The notes under the pieces were generated by a model. That model had not been told where the DNA came from and made no database searches. It worked only from the letters and a program-made list of their open reading frames with translations. Shown here piece after piece: positions 8,951 through 17,103 of a DNA stretch of 64,000 nucleotides. This DNA is from Faecalicatena contorta. Its GTDB lineage: Bacteria; Bacillota; Clostridia; Lachnospirales; Lachnospiraceae. Location of the stretch: contig NZ_QGDS01000016.1 of the NCBI RefSeq assembly GCF_003149105.1, positions 1 to 64,000 on the forward strand, in the 5' to 3' direction. The position numbers and the translations under genes are program-made. How positions within the stretch are numbered: position 1 is the first letter of the stretch; each line of letters begins with the position of its first letter.

Positions 8951-10282
8951 ATGCTGATTTTAGGAAATGGCAGGGTGATTACAAGGGACGAAAAAAATCC
9001 GTACATGGATAATGGCGCAGTAGCCGTCGAAGGCACGGCAATCAAAAAAGTGGGGAGCCTGGATGAAGTCAGGGCAGCTTACCCTGATGCGGAGTTTATT
9101 GATGCAAAAGGAAAGGTGATTATGCCTGCATTTATTAATGCACATGAGCATATTTACAGTTCTTTTGCAAGAGGGCTATCCATAAATGGATATAATCCAA
9201 ATGGCTTTTTGGATATATTGGACGGCCTGTGGTGGACAATTGACAGGAACCTTACATTGGAGGACACTTATTTAAGTGCCATGGCAACATATATTGACTG
9301 CATCAAAAATGGTGTAACAACAATTTTTGATCATCATGCAAGCTTTGGCTCCATCCGAGATTCTCTTTTCCATATTGAGAAAGCGGCAAAGGAGACAGGG
9401 GTACGTTCCTGCCTGTGTTATGAGATTTCTGACCGAGACGGTAAAGAGAAGGCAAGAGATTCCGTGATGGAAAATGCAGAGTTCATCCGCCACGCGTTGA
9501 AGGATGACAGCGGCATGATAGCAGGTATGATGGGAATGCATGCCCAGTTTACCATCTCTGATGAAACAATGGAACTGGCGGCAGCGAATAAACCGGAAGG
9601 TGTTGGGTATCATATCCATGTTGCTGAGGGAATTGAAGATTTACATCACTGTCTGAAGCATTACGGCAAACGCATTGTAGACAGGCTCATGGATTGGAAC
9701 ATATTAGGGGAGAAGACTCTGCTTGGCCACTGTATTTATATCAACGGGCATGAGATGGACTTGATTAAAGATACCAATACTATGGTAGTACACAATCCGG
9801 AATCCAACATGGGCAATGCCTGCGGATGTCCTCCGACTATGGAGCTGGTACACAGAGGAATCCTGACAGGGTTGGGGACAGATGGATATACCCACGATAT
9901 GACGGAATCTTACAAGGTGGCAAATGTGCTGCATAAACATCACTTATGTGATGCCACAGCCGCATGGGGAGAAGTTCCGCAGATGCTTTTTGAAGGCAAT
10001 GCTAAAATTGCAAACCGATACTTCAGCCAGGAACTGGGTGTCTTAAAAGAAGGTGCGGCAGGAGATGTCATAGTCGTAGATTATGACCCACTGACACCAA
10101 TCAGCGGAGATAACTGCAATGGACATATCCTGTTTGGTATTAACGGAAGAAATGTAGTAACCACAGTGGCAAATGGAAAAGTTCTGATGAAAGACCGTGA
10201 ACTGCAGCATATAGATGAGGCAAAAGTAATGTCAGACTGCAGACAGGCAGCGGCGGAACTCGGAAAGAGAATCAACGGATAG
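8951..10282 (+). CDS. ssnA: SsnA, putative aminohydrolase of purine breakdown
   Basis: Amidohydrolase-superfamily enzyme (443 aa). Metal-site motifs: NAHEHIYSSFARG (about residue 66), the mid-protein HIHVAEG (about 224), GHCIYI (about 256) and LGTDGYTHD (about 317). Family knowledge places SsnA with YgfK, hydantoinase and XdhD in selenium-dependent uric acid catabolism, as a hydrolase of a purine or ring-opened intermediate. AAAAGGAG lies 10 nt before the ATG. First gene of the rightward block. Confidence 0.93.
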   Translation: MLILGNGRVITRDEKNPYMDNGAVAVEGTAIKKVGSLDEVRAAYPDAEFIDAKGKVIMPAFINAHEHIYSSFARGLSINGYNPNGFLDILDGLWWTIDRNLTLEDTYLSAMATYIDCIKNGVTTIFDHHASFGSIRDSLFHIEKAAKETGVRSCLCYEISDRDGKEKARDSVMENAEFIRHALKDDSGMIAGMMGMHAQFTISDETMELAAANKPEGVGYHIHVAEGIEDLHHCLKHYGKRIVDRLMDWNILGEKTLLGHCIYINGHEMDLIKDTNTMVVHNPESNMGNACGCPPTMELVHRGILTGLGTDGYTHDMTESYKVANVLHKHHLCDATAAWGEVPQMLFEGNAKIANRYFSQELGVLKEGAAGDVIVVDYDPLTPISGDNCNGHILFGINGRNVVTTVANGKVLMKDRELQHIDEAKVMSDCRQAAAELGKRING

Positions 10283-10349
10283 TTCAAAGGGGACAGACCC
10301 TTTTGAAAAGGGACTGTCCCCTTTGAACGTCGTTTTCAGAATATTCAGA
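10283..10349 (+). repeat. REP-like palindromic repeat, copy B
   Basis: Inverted copy of the element at 5333-5397: a GGGGACAGACCC / GGGACTGTCCCC palindrome followed by TTTTCAGAATATTCAGA. It starts directly after the ssnA stop codon and ends 21 bp before ygfK. Confidence 0.8.
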
Positions 10350-10370
10350 TAATACAGGAGGTTTACACAA

Positions 10371-13364
10371 ATGAGTGATATTATGACCCCGATATCTTTC
10401 GGGCAGTTAGTGGATTGGATTATAACAGAACATGAGAAGTCTGGTACGGTATTTGCGGAGCACCGGGCATATCATGCGGATGAGAAGTTTAACCGGACTA
10501 TTTTTGGACGGCGCCTGGAGACTCCGGTGGGGCCAGCAGCAGGACCACATACTCAGCTGACACAGAATATCGTAGCCGCATATTATACGGGAAGCCGTTT
10601 TTTTGAGCTGAAGACAGTTCAGACTATGGACGGCGCTGAGTTGGCTGCATGTGTGAATAAGCCATGTATTCGGGCAGAGGATGAGTGCTATAACTGTGAG
10701 TGGTCTACAGAACTTTATGTTCCTGAGGCTATGGAGGAGTATATTAAGGCATGGATCCTTTTGAAAGTTATGGCAAAAGAGTTTGACCTGGGAAGCATGG
10801 ATGGATTCCAGTTCAATATCAGTGTAGGATATGATTTGGAAGGAATTAAGTCTGAGAAGATTGACAATTTCCTGAATACAATGAAGGATGCAAAGAATTC
10901 AGAAGTTTTCCAGTCATGCAAGCAATATCTGTTGGATAATGTGGACAAATTCCAGAAGGTTACAAAGGAAGACATTGAAAATATCCAGTCTGATATTTGT
11001 AATTCTGTGACAATTTCTACTCTTCATGGATGCCCTCCACAGGAGATTGAGAAAATTGCTATGCATCTGATTACAGAAAAAGGATTCCATACTTTCATTA
11101 AATGTAATCCTACCTTATTAGGATATGAATTTGCCAGAAAAACCATGGATGAGATGGGATATGATTACCTTGCATTTGGTGACTTCCATTTTAAAGATGA
11201 TTTACAGTATGAAGATGCAATACCAATGCTTACCCGCCTTATGAAGGTATGTGAAGAGAGAAACCTGGAATTTGGTGTAAAGATTACAAACACCTTCCCG
11301 GTAGATGTAAAGCAGAACGAGCTGCCCAGCGAAGAAATGTATATGTCAGGGAAGTCACTCTATCCGCTGTCTATTTCACTGGCTGCGAAGCTGGCGAAAG
11401 AATTTGACGGGAAACTTCGGATTTCTTATTCCGGCGGAGCCGATTTCTACAATATAAAAGGAATTGTGGAAGCAGGAATCTGGCCTGTGACAGTGGCAAC
11501 TACTCTGTTGAAGCCAGGCGGATATGAGAGAATGATACAGATAGCTGAGGCTGTAGAGCAGGAAAACGCCGTGTTTGAAGGTGTTAGTGTGGAAGGCTCT
11601 CAGGCACTTGCTGATGAGGCAAAAGTAAGTCCTCACCATGTGAAGGCAATTAAACCTCTTCCATCCCGTAAGCTGGATAAAAAAGTACCGCTTTTAGACT
11701 GCTTTTTAGCTCCATGTAAAGGTGGCTGTCCAATAAATCAGGATATCCCGGAATATCTGCAGCTTGTAAGCGAAGGAAAATATGAAGAGGCTATGGAGGT
11801 AATTACAGATAAGAATCCACTGCCATTCATTACAGGAACAATTTGCGCGCACAACTGTATGACCAAATGTACCCGCAACTTTTATGAGGAACCGGTACAT
11901 ATCCGGAATATGAAATTGGTAGCAGCACAGAATGGCTATGATGCATGGATAAAAAAAGTGGTTCCCGCAGCTATAACGCAAGAAGGAAAAGCAGCAGTTG
12001 TCGGCGGAGGCCCGGCAGGTATGGCGGCAGCATATTTCCTGAGAAAAGCAGGAATGGAAGTTACATTATTTGAGCAAACGGATTCTTTGGGCGGTGTGCC
12101 CCGCCACGTGATTTCTGGATTCAGAATGACAGATGAGGACATTGATAAAGATGCGGCAATTATGGCAGCCGTTGGCGTGGACGTTCAGTACAATACAAAG
12201 ATTGAAAATGTACAGGAATTAAAGGATAAAGGCTATACATCAGTGATCCTTGCAATCGGTGCACCAAAACCAGGTGTATTGAAGCTGGAAGAAGGAGAGA
12301 CTGTAAATGCCATTGAGTTCCTTACAAAATTCAAAGAGACAGCCGGAAATCTGGACATAGGAAAACATGTAGTGGTTATCGGCGGCGGAAATACTGCAAT
12401 GGATGCTGCAAGAGCGGCAAAACTCACGAAAGGCGTGGAGACCTCTTCTCTTGTTTACAGAAGAACAAAACGCTTTATGCCGGCTGACGAGGAAGAGTTA
12501 ATAATGGCACTTGAGGATGGTGTGGAATTTAAAGAACTTTTGGCACCTGTCAAGCTTGCAGACGGTGTTCTGACCTGCAGAGTCATGAAACTGGGAGATT
12601 ATGATTCATCTGGAAGAAGAGGTGTTGTTGAGACTGAGGAAATTCGGGAAGTGCCTGCAGATACCGTTATTGTTGCAGTAGGTGAGAGTGTTCCGACTGA
12701 ATTTTATGAAGCAAATGGTATCAATGTAAATGAGCGCGGAAAAGCCAGGGTAAATGAAGAAACCTGTGAAACAAGCCAGGCGGGTGTTTATGTGGTAGGA
12801 GACGGACTTGGCGGACCAGCTACAATTGTAGAAGGTATCCGGGATGGAAAAATGGCAGCGGAAGCAATCATTGGAAGAGTTCTTTCCACAGATTACCATA
12901 TACAAGCCGACGAGGATCAGGTGTATGATAGAGAAGGCATCTTAAAGAGAATTGAGACAGGACGCGCTGAATCAGAGCGGTGTCTCTCATGTTCCAGCAT
13001 ATGTGAGAACTGTGTGGAAGTCTGTCCGAACAGAGCAAATGTTTCTGTAAGGGTTCCGGGTATGCAGCAGCATCAGATTATCCATATAGACTATATGTGT
13101 AACGAATGCGGCAACTGTAAGAGCTTCTGCCCATATGACAGTGCTCCGTATCTGGAGAAGTTTACCTTGTTCGCTGGAGCAAAAGATATGGAAGACAGCA
13201 AGAATGAGGGATTTGCAGTATTGGATGCAGAGAATGTAGTATGCCAGGTAAGATATCTTGGTGATACCTTCACATGGACAAAGGGAGAAGAAACAAGACT
13301 TCCTGTAGGTCTGCAGCAGCTGATTGAAACTGTAATCCGGGATTATCCATACTTTTTGGTATAA
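10371..13364 (+). CDS. ygfK: YgfK, putative selenate reductase / purine reductase subunit
   Basis: A 997-aa multidomain iron-sulfur flavoprotein. Residues 1-400 are a dihydroorotate-dehydrogenase-like barrel (LHGCPPQEIEKIA, SGGADFYNIKG). Residues 450-530 carry a Cys-rich cluster (CAHNCMTKCTR). Residues 540-850 are an FAD/NAD(P) oxidoreductase with AVVGGGPAGMAAA and VVIGGGNTAMDAA. The C-terminus has 4Fe-4S motifs (CEVCP-like CVEVCPN, then CNECGNCKSFCP). The layout resembles glutamate synthase small subunit joined to a dihydropyrimidine-dehydrogenase-like core. In this cluster it probably reduces a purine-derived intermediate. AGGAGG precedes the ATG. Confidence 0.93.
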   Translation: MSDIMTPISFGQLVDWIITEHEKSGTVFAEHRAYHADEKFNRTIFGRRLETPVGPAAGPHTQLTQNIVAAYYTGSRFFELKTVQTMDGAELAACVNKPCIRAEDECYNCEWSTELYVPEAMEEYIKAWILLKVMAKEFDLGSMDGFQFNISVGYDLEGIKSEKIDNFLNTMKDAKNSEVFQSCKQYLLDNVDKFQKVTKEDIENIQSDICNSVTISTLHGCPPQEIEKIAMHLITEKGFHTFIKCNPTLLGYEFARKTMDEMGYDYLAFGDFHFKDDLQYEDAIPMLTRLMKVCEERNLEFGVKITNTFPVDVKQNELPSEEMYMSGKSLYPLSISLAAKLAKEFDGKLRISYSGGADFYNIKGIVEAGIWPVTVATTLLKPGGYERMIQIAEAVEQENAVFEGVSVEGSQALADEAKVSPHHVKAIKPLPSRKLDKKVPLLDCFLAPCKGGCPINQDIPEYLQLVSEGKYEEAMEVITDKNPLPFITGTICAHNCMTKCTRNFYEEPVHIRNMKLVAAQNGYDAWIKKVVPAAITQEGKAAVVGGGPAGMAAAYFLRKAGMEVTLFEQTDSLGGVPRHVISGFRMTDEDIDKDAAIMAAVGVDVQYNTKIENVQELKDKGYTSVILAIGAPKPGVLKLEEGETVNAIEFLTKFKETAGNLDIGKHVVVIGGGNTAMDAARAAKLTKGVETSSLVYRRTKRFMPADEEELIMALEDGVEFKELLAPVKLADGVLTCRVMKLGDYDSSGRRGVVETEEIREVPADTVIVAVGESVPTEFYEANGINVNERGKARVNEETCETSQAGVYVVGDGLGGPATIVEGIRDGKMAAEAIIGRVLSTDYHIQADEDQVYDREGILKRIETGRAESERCLSCSSICENCVEVCPNRANVSVRVPGMQQHQIIHIDYMCNECGNCKSFCPYDSAPYLEKFTLFAGAKDMEDSKNEGFAVLDAENVVCQVRYLGDTFTWTKGEETRLPVGLQQLIETVIRDYPYFLV

Positions 13365-13415
13365 AGTCCCAAAGAGCTTCTAAAAATAAAACAGAATAAT
13401 AAAAATTAATAAAAA

Positions 13416-13455
13416 GCCCATACAGAGATGTGACCAGACATATCTCTGTATGGGC
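13416..13455. terminator. Long intercistronic hairpin after ygfK
   Basis: Perfect 14-bp arms GCCCATACAGAGAT / ATCTCTGTATGGGC with a 12-nt loop. On the plus strand it is followed by A residues rather than T, so it is more likely an RNA-processing or attenuating stem than a full stop. It would be a conventional terminator only for minus-strand transcription. Confidence 0.5.
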
Positions 13456-13535
13456 CAAAAAACAATACCGGCCCAATCCCCGAGTTTTTGTTAAAGGGAT
13501 TCAATTTGATTACAAGATAGAAAGAAGGAATGGCT

Positions 13536-14915
13536 ATGAAACGTTTATTTAAAGGCGGAACAATTATCAGCGGAGATGGCATGAAACAGCTTGATATCCT
13601 TGTAAAAGGGGAGAAAATCCTTGCTGTGGGCGAGAATATGGACTTTCAGGATGCCGAAATCGAGGATGTCCGGGGAAAATATCTGTTTCCTGGCTTTATT
13701 GATCCACATACCCATATGGCTCTGGAAGTAAGCAATACCATAACTGCAGATAAATTTGATACGGGAACAAAGGCGGAAGTTGCAGGAGGAACGACCTGCA
13801 TAATCGACTTTGCCACACAGAACAAAGGGGAGACACTGGCGGAAGCTCTTGATAACTGGCACAAAAAAGCTGACGGAGAGTCATCCTGTGACTATGCATT
13901 TCATCTTGCGATTTCTGACTGGAACGAGAATGTAAGCCAGGAATTGGCACAGGTAGCAGCCGATGGAATTTCTTCTTTCAAGTTATACATGACATATGAC
14001 AGTATGATAGTGGATGATAAAACCATGTACGAAGTTCTCACAAGGCTTAAAGAGCTTGGCGGGATAGCCGGCGTACACTGTGAGAACAGCGGAATTATAG
14101 AAGCCAGACTGGAAGAAGTTCTGAAAAACAAGGGACACAGAAGGGATGTGTCCGATTATCCGGGAACAAGGCCGCCTGCGGCAGAAGCAGAGGCGGTGAA
14201 CCGTCTTCTGAAAATTGCGAAATGCGTGGACACTCCTGTGATTGTTGTACATTTAAGTTCTGCCGAAGCCTATCGGGAAATCCAACGTGCAAGGGAAGAC
14301 GGGCAGACAGTTTATGTGGAAACATGCCCACAATATTTATTACTGGACGAAAGTAAATATTCTTTGGCTGATGGAGAAGGCAGAAAATACATGATTGCAC
14401 CTCCCCTCAGAAAGAAGAAAGACCAGAAGGTTCTGTGGGAAGCTCTCTCGGAGGGACGAATACAGACCATCGGCACAGACCATTGCAGCTTTACCTGGGA
14501 CCAAAGGAGTGCAGGCATGGAGGACTTCACAAAGACGCCATGCGGAATGCCGGGAGGAGAAGAACGCCCTGCATTAATCTATCAGTTTGGTGTAAACGAA
14601 GGCAGAATTACCTTGGGACAGATGTGCCAGTACCTGGCGGAGAACCCGGCGAAGCTCTATCGTCTTTATCCTCAGAAGGGGACACTTTCTCCGGGAAGTG
14701 ATGCAGATATTGTCGTATGGAACCCCCAGACAGAATGGGTTCTGTCAAAAGAGACACAGCAGACGAACATTGACTATTGTCCTATGGAAGGCACAAAAAT
14801 AAAAGGCCGGGCAGAAAAAGTATTTCTCCGCGGGCAGTTAGTTGCAGAAAATGGGGAAATTAAGGCAGAAAAAGCAGGCAAGTATGTCCTTCACGGAGTA
14901 AAACCAGAAGAATAA
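13536..14915 (+). CDS. hyuA: Hydantoinase / dihydropyrimidinase
   Basis: Cyclic amidohydrolase (459 aa) that opens hydantoin or dihydropyrimidine rings. It has the metal motif GFIDPHTHMAL (about residue 56), the carbamylated-lysine region SSFKLYMTYD (about 148), GVHCENSG (about 180) and TIGTDHCSF (about 312). In uric-acid degradation by gut anaerobes a hydantoinase of this type belongs to the conserved gene set. The start at 13536 (MKRLFKGG) has AAGGA 6 nt upstream; an ATG six bases earlier is too close to it. Confidence 0.92.
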   Translation: MKRLFKGGTIISGDGMKQLDILVKGEKILAVGENMDFQDAEIEDVRGKYLFPGFIDPHTHMALEVSNTITADKFDTGTKAEVAGGTTCIIDFATQNKGETLAEALDNWHKKADGESSCDYAFHLAISDWNENVSQELAQVAADGISSFKLYMTYDSMIVDDKTMYEVLTRLKELGGIAGVHCENSGIIEARLEEVLKNKGHRRDVSDYPGTRPPAAEAEAVNRLLKIAKCVDTPVIVVHLSSAEAYREIQRAREDGQTVYVETCPQYLLLDESKYSLADGEGRKYMIAPPLRKKKDQKVLWEALSEGRIQTIGTDHCSFTWDQRSAGMEDFTKTPCGMPGGEERPALIYQFGVNEGRITLGQMCQYLAENPAKLYRLYPQKGTLSPGSDADIVVWNPQTEWVLSKETQQTNIDYCPMEGTKIKGRAEKVFLRGQLVAENGEIKAEKAGKYVLHGVKPEE

Positions 14916-14941
14916 ATAGGATTAGATAAATTTAAAAGGAA

Positions 14942-15706
14942 ATGCAGCTTATGGTGAAAACGTATCAGGCAGGCATCCTGAAAGAACAGCCGTCTCTCCT
15001 TCATGCACTGGGGATAGAGGATTTGAAAAGCCCTGTTGTGTCTGTAGTAGGAGCGGGAGGGAAAACAACCTTAATCAGGCAGACAGCGGAGGAGTATAGA
15101 AGGAAGGGGATTCCTGTTATTGTGACAACAACGACTCATATGATGGCAGAGAACCACCCTTGGTTTTTGCTGAGCACTTCTGTAGATAAGATGAAGGAGA
15201 TTCTAGCAAGAGAAGGGATGGTCTGGATCGGATGTCCAAATAAGGCCGGAAAGATGAGGAGTCCTTCTTTGGAATTCCTGCATCAGATTCTGGCCATAGG
15301 CTGTCCTGTTCTGATAGAGGCAGATGGCTCCAGAAGGCTTCCTTTAAAGGTACCTGCCGCACATGAACCAGTACTTTTGCCGGAGACAAGTCATGTGGTA
15401 AACGTTTACGGACTGGATGCCTTGGGGAACTCCTTTGAAAATGTATGTTTCCGGGCGGATATAGCTCTGAAGCTGCTTGGAAAAAGGGAAACGGACTTGG
15501 TCTCGGAAGAGGATATTGCAAAATTGGCATTGGATAGTCTGGCGGGACGGAAAGGAATTACTTCCTCCATGTCGTACCAGATTGTTTTAAATAAAGCAGA
15601 TACTCCAGAAAGAGAGGCTGCTGCACTTACCATCTGCAGGATTGCGGAAAAACAGGGTCACGCAAGTCTGACAGTGGCAGCAGAAGGGAAACGGACACAG
15701 AGATGA
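14942..15706 (+). CDS. yqeC: YqeC, selenium-dependent Mo-hydroxylase maturation protein
   Basis: A 254-aa P-loop protein with VSVVGAGGKTTLIRQ (about residue 34) and IVTTTTHM, the start typical of YqeC, which co-occurs with selenium-dependent molybdenum hydroxylases and is thought to help make or insert the labile selenium cofactor. It overlaps yqeB by four bases (ATGA at 15703-15706), a sign of translational coupling. An in-frame ATG at 14951 has a more usual distance from AAAAGGA and could be the real start. Confidence 0.88.
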   Translation: MQLMVKTYQAGILKEQPSLLHALGIEDLKSPVVSVVGAGGKTTLIRQTAEEYRRKGIPVIVTTTTHMMAENHPWFLLSTSVDKMKEILAREGMVWIGCPNKAGKMRSPSLEFLHQILAIGCPVLIEADGSRRLPLKVPAAHEPVLLPETSHVVNVYGLDALGNSFENVCFRADIALKLLGKRETDLVSEEDIAKLALDSLAGRKGITSSMSYQIVLNKADTPEREAAALTICRIAEKQGHASLTVAAEGKRTQR

Positions 15707-17076
15707 AAATATTAATCAAAGGGGCGGGAGACCTGGCAACAGGGATTGCTTCACGTCTCTATCACGGCGGACATCAGATTATCATGACGGAGATATCCAT
15801 TCCCCTGACTGTACGCAGGATGGCGGCACTCTCCAGAGCGGTCTATGAAGGACGGGCAGCAGTGGAAGATATGACAGGTATTCTGGTGCACTCCATGGAA
15901 GAGGCAGAACAGGTTCTGGAAGTAGGGGATATTCCCGTAATTGTAGATGAGAAGGCTGAGATTTCTGAGGAATACAAACCGGATGTCATTGTAGACGCTA
16001 TCCTTGCAAAAAGAAACCTGGGAACCAGAATTACTGATGCTCCTTTTGTAATAGGAATCGGTCCCGGATTCACCGCAGGCATAGACTGTCACTGCGTGGT
16101 AGAGACCATGCGCGGACACACACTGGGAAAGACCATATATAAAGGTGGTGCCATCCCGAATACAGGAATTCCGGGCAATTTAGGAGGCTTTACCACAGAA
16201 CGCCTCATACGTGCCTCAGCAGATGGTGTGATGGAACCCCGTGCAGCTATCGGTGATATTGTGGAAAAAGGACAGCTTGTTGCAGTAACCGGGGATAAAG
16301 AAGTATATGCACAGATGGGCGGTGTTGTCCGGGGAATGCTCCAGCCAGGGGTAAAGGTATGGGAAAACCTTAAAATCGGGGACATTGATGCCCGCTGTGA
16401 GACAAGACACTGTTTTACTATTTCAGATAAGTCAAGGGCAATAGGCGGCGGGGTGCTTGAGGCAGTTGCGCGTTTTGAGCATATACAGGGCAAATATGCA
16501 ATTGTAGTCCTGGCGGCAGGAAAAGGTGTACGCTTTGGAAGCAACAAACTGATGGCAATGGTTTCAGGTAAACCGCTGTATCAGCATACGCTGGATACAG
16601 TGAAGGCATTTTTGGATTTTCCTGTTTTTTTGGTGACGGGTTATGAGGAAATCACAGAAGCGGCAAACGGGATGGGAATAGAGACAATTATAAATAAGGA
16701 GCCGGAGCTTGGGATTTCCCACTCCATCCAACTGGGGCTGGAGGCATGTGTAAAGCAGTATCCATATATCCAGGGGATCTTATTTTCCGTATGTGACCAG
16801 CCAAACCTGCAGTCATCTACAATTCAGAAGATTTTTAATGCAGCAGGTCTGCATAAAGGGCAGATTATCTGCACAAGCCATCAGGGCAGACCGGGCAATC
16901 CGGTTCTGTGGGACAGACAATTTTTCCCCCGGTTGATGAAACTTACCGGGGATAACGGCGGAAAGCATATTATGTCGGGCATCCTTGAAAAGATTAGATA
17001 TGTGGAGGCGCAGGAAAAAGAGTTGGAAGACATTGATTTTAAGATTGACATTTTAAAACAAGGCTACGGGGAATGA
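15703..17076 (+). CDS. yqeB: YqeB fused to a MocA-like cytidylyltransferase
   Basis: A 457-aa two-domain protein. Residues 1 to about 255 are the EF2563/YqeB family (ILIKGAGDLATGIASRLYHGG, then GIGPGFTAG and GGFTTERLIRASADG), a selenium-linked partner of Mo hydroxylases. From about 263 the sequence AIVVLAAGKGVRFGSNKL begins a nucleotidyltransferase domain like MocA, which makes molybdopterin cytosine dinucleotide. In many genomes the two are separate genes. The fusion suggests physical coupling between nucleotide transfer and selenium maturation of the cofactor used by the next gene's product. Confidence 0.88.
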   Translation: MKILIKGAGDLATGIASRLYHGGHQIIMTEISIPLTVRRMAALSRAVYEGRAAVEDMTGILVHSMEEAEQVLEVGDIPVIVDEKAEISEEYKPDVIVDAILAKRNLGTRITDAPFVIGIGPGFTAGIDCHCVVETMRGHTLGKTIYKGGAIPNTGIPGNLGGFTTERLIRASADGVMEPRAAIGDIVEKGQLVAVTGDKEVYAQMGGVVRGMLQPGVKVWENLKIGDIDARCETRHCFTISDKSRAIGGGVLEAVARFEHIQGKYAIVVLAAGKGVRFGSNKLMAMVSGKPLYQHTLDTVKAFLDFPVFLVTGYEEITEAANGMGIETIINKEPELGISHSIQLGLEACVKQYPYIQGILFSVCDQPNLQSSTIQKIFNAAGLHKGQIICTSHQGRPGNPVLWDRQFFPRLMKLTGDNGGKHIMSGILEKIRYVEAQEKELEDIDFKIDILKQGYGE

Positions 17077-17103
17077 AAGTTTCCGGAGAAAGAGAGGTAT
17101 CAT

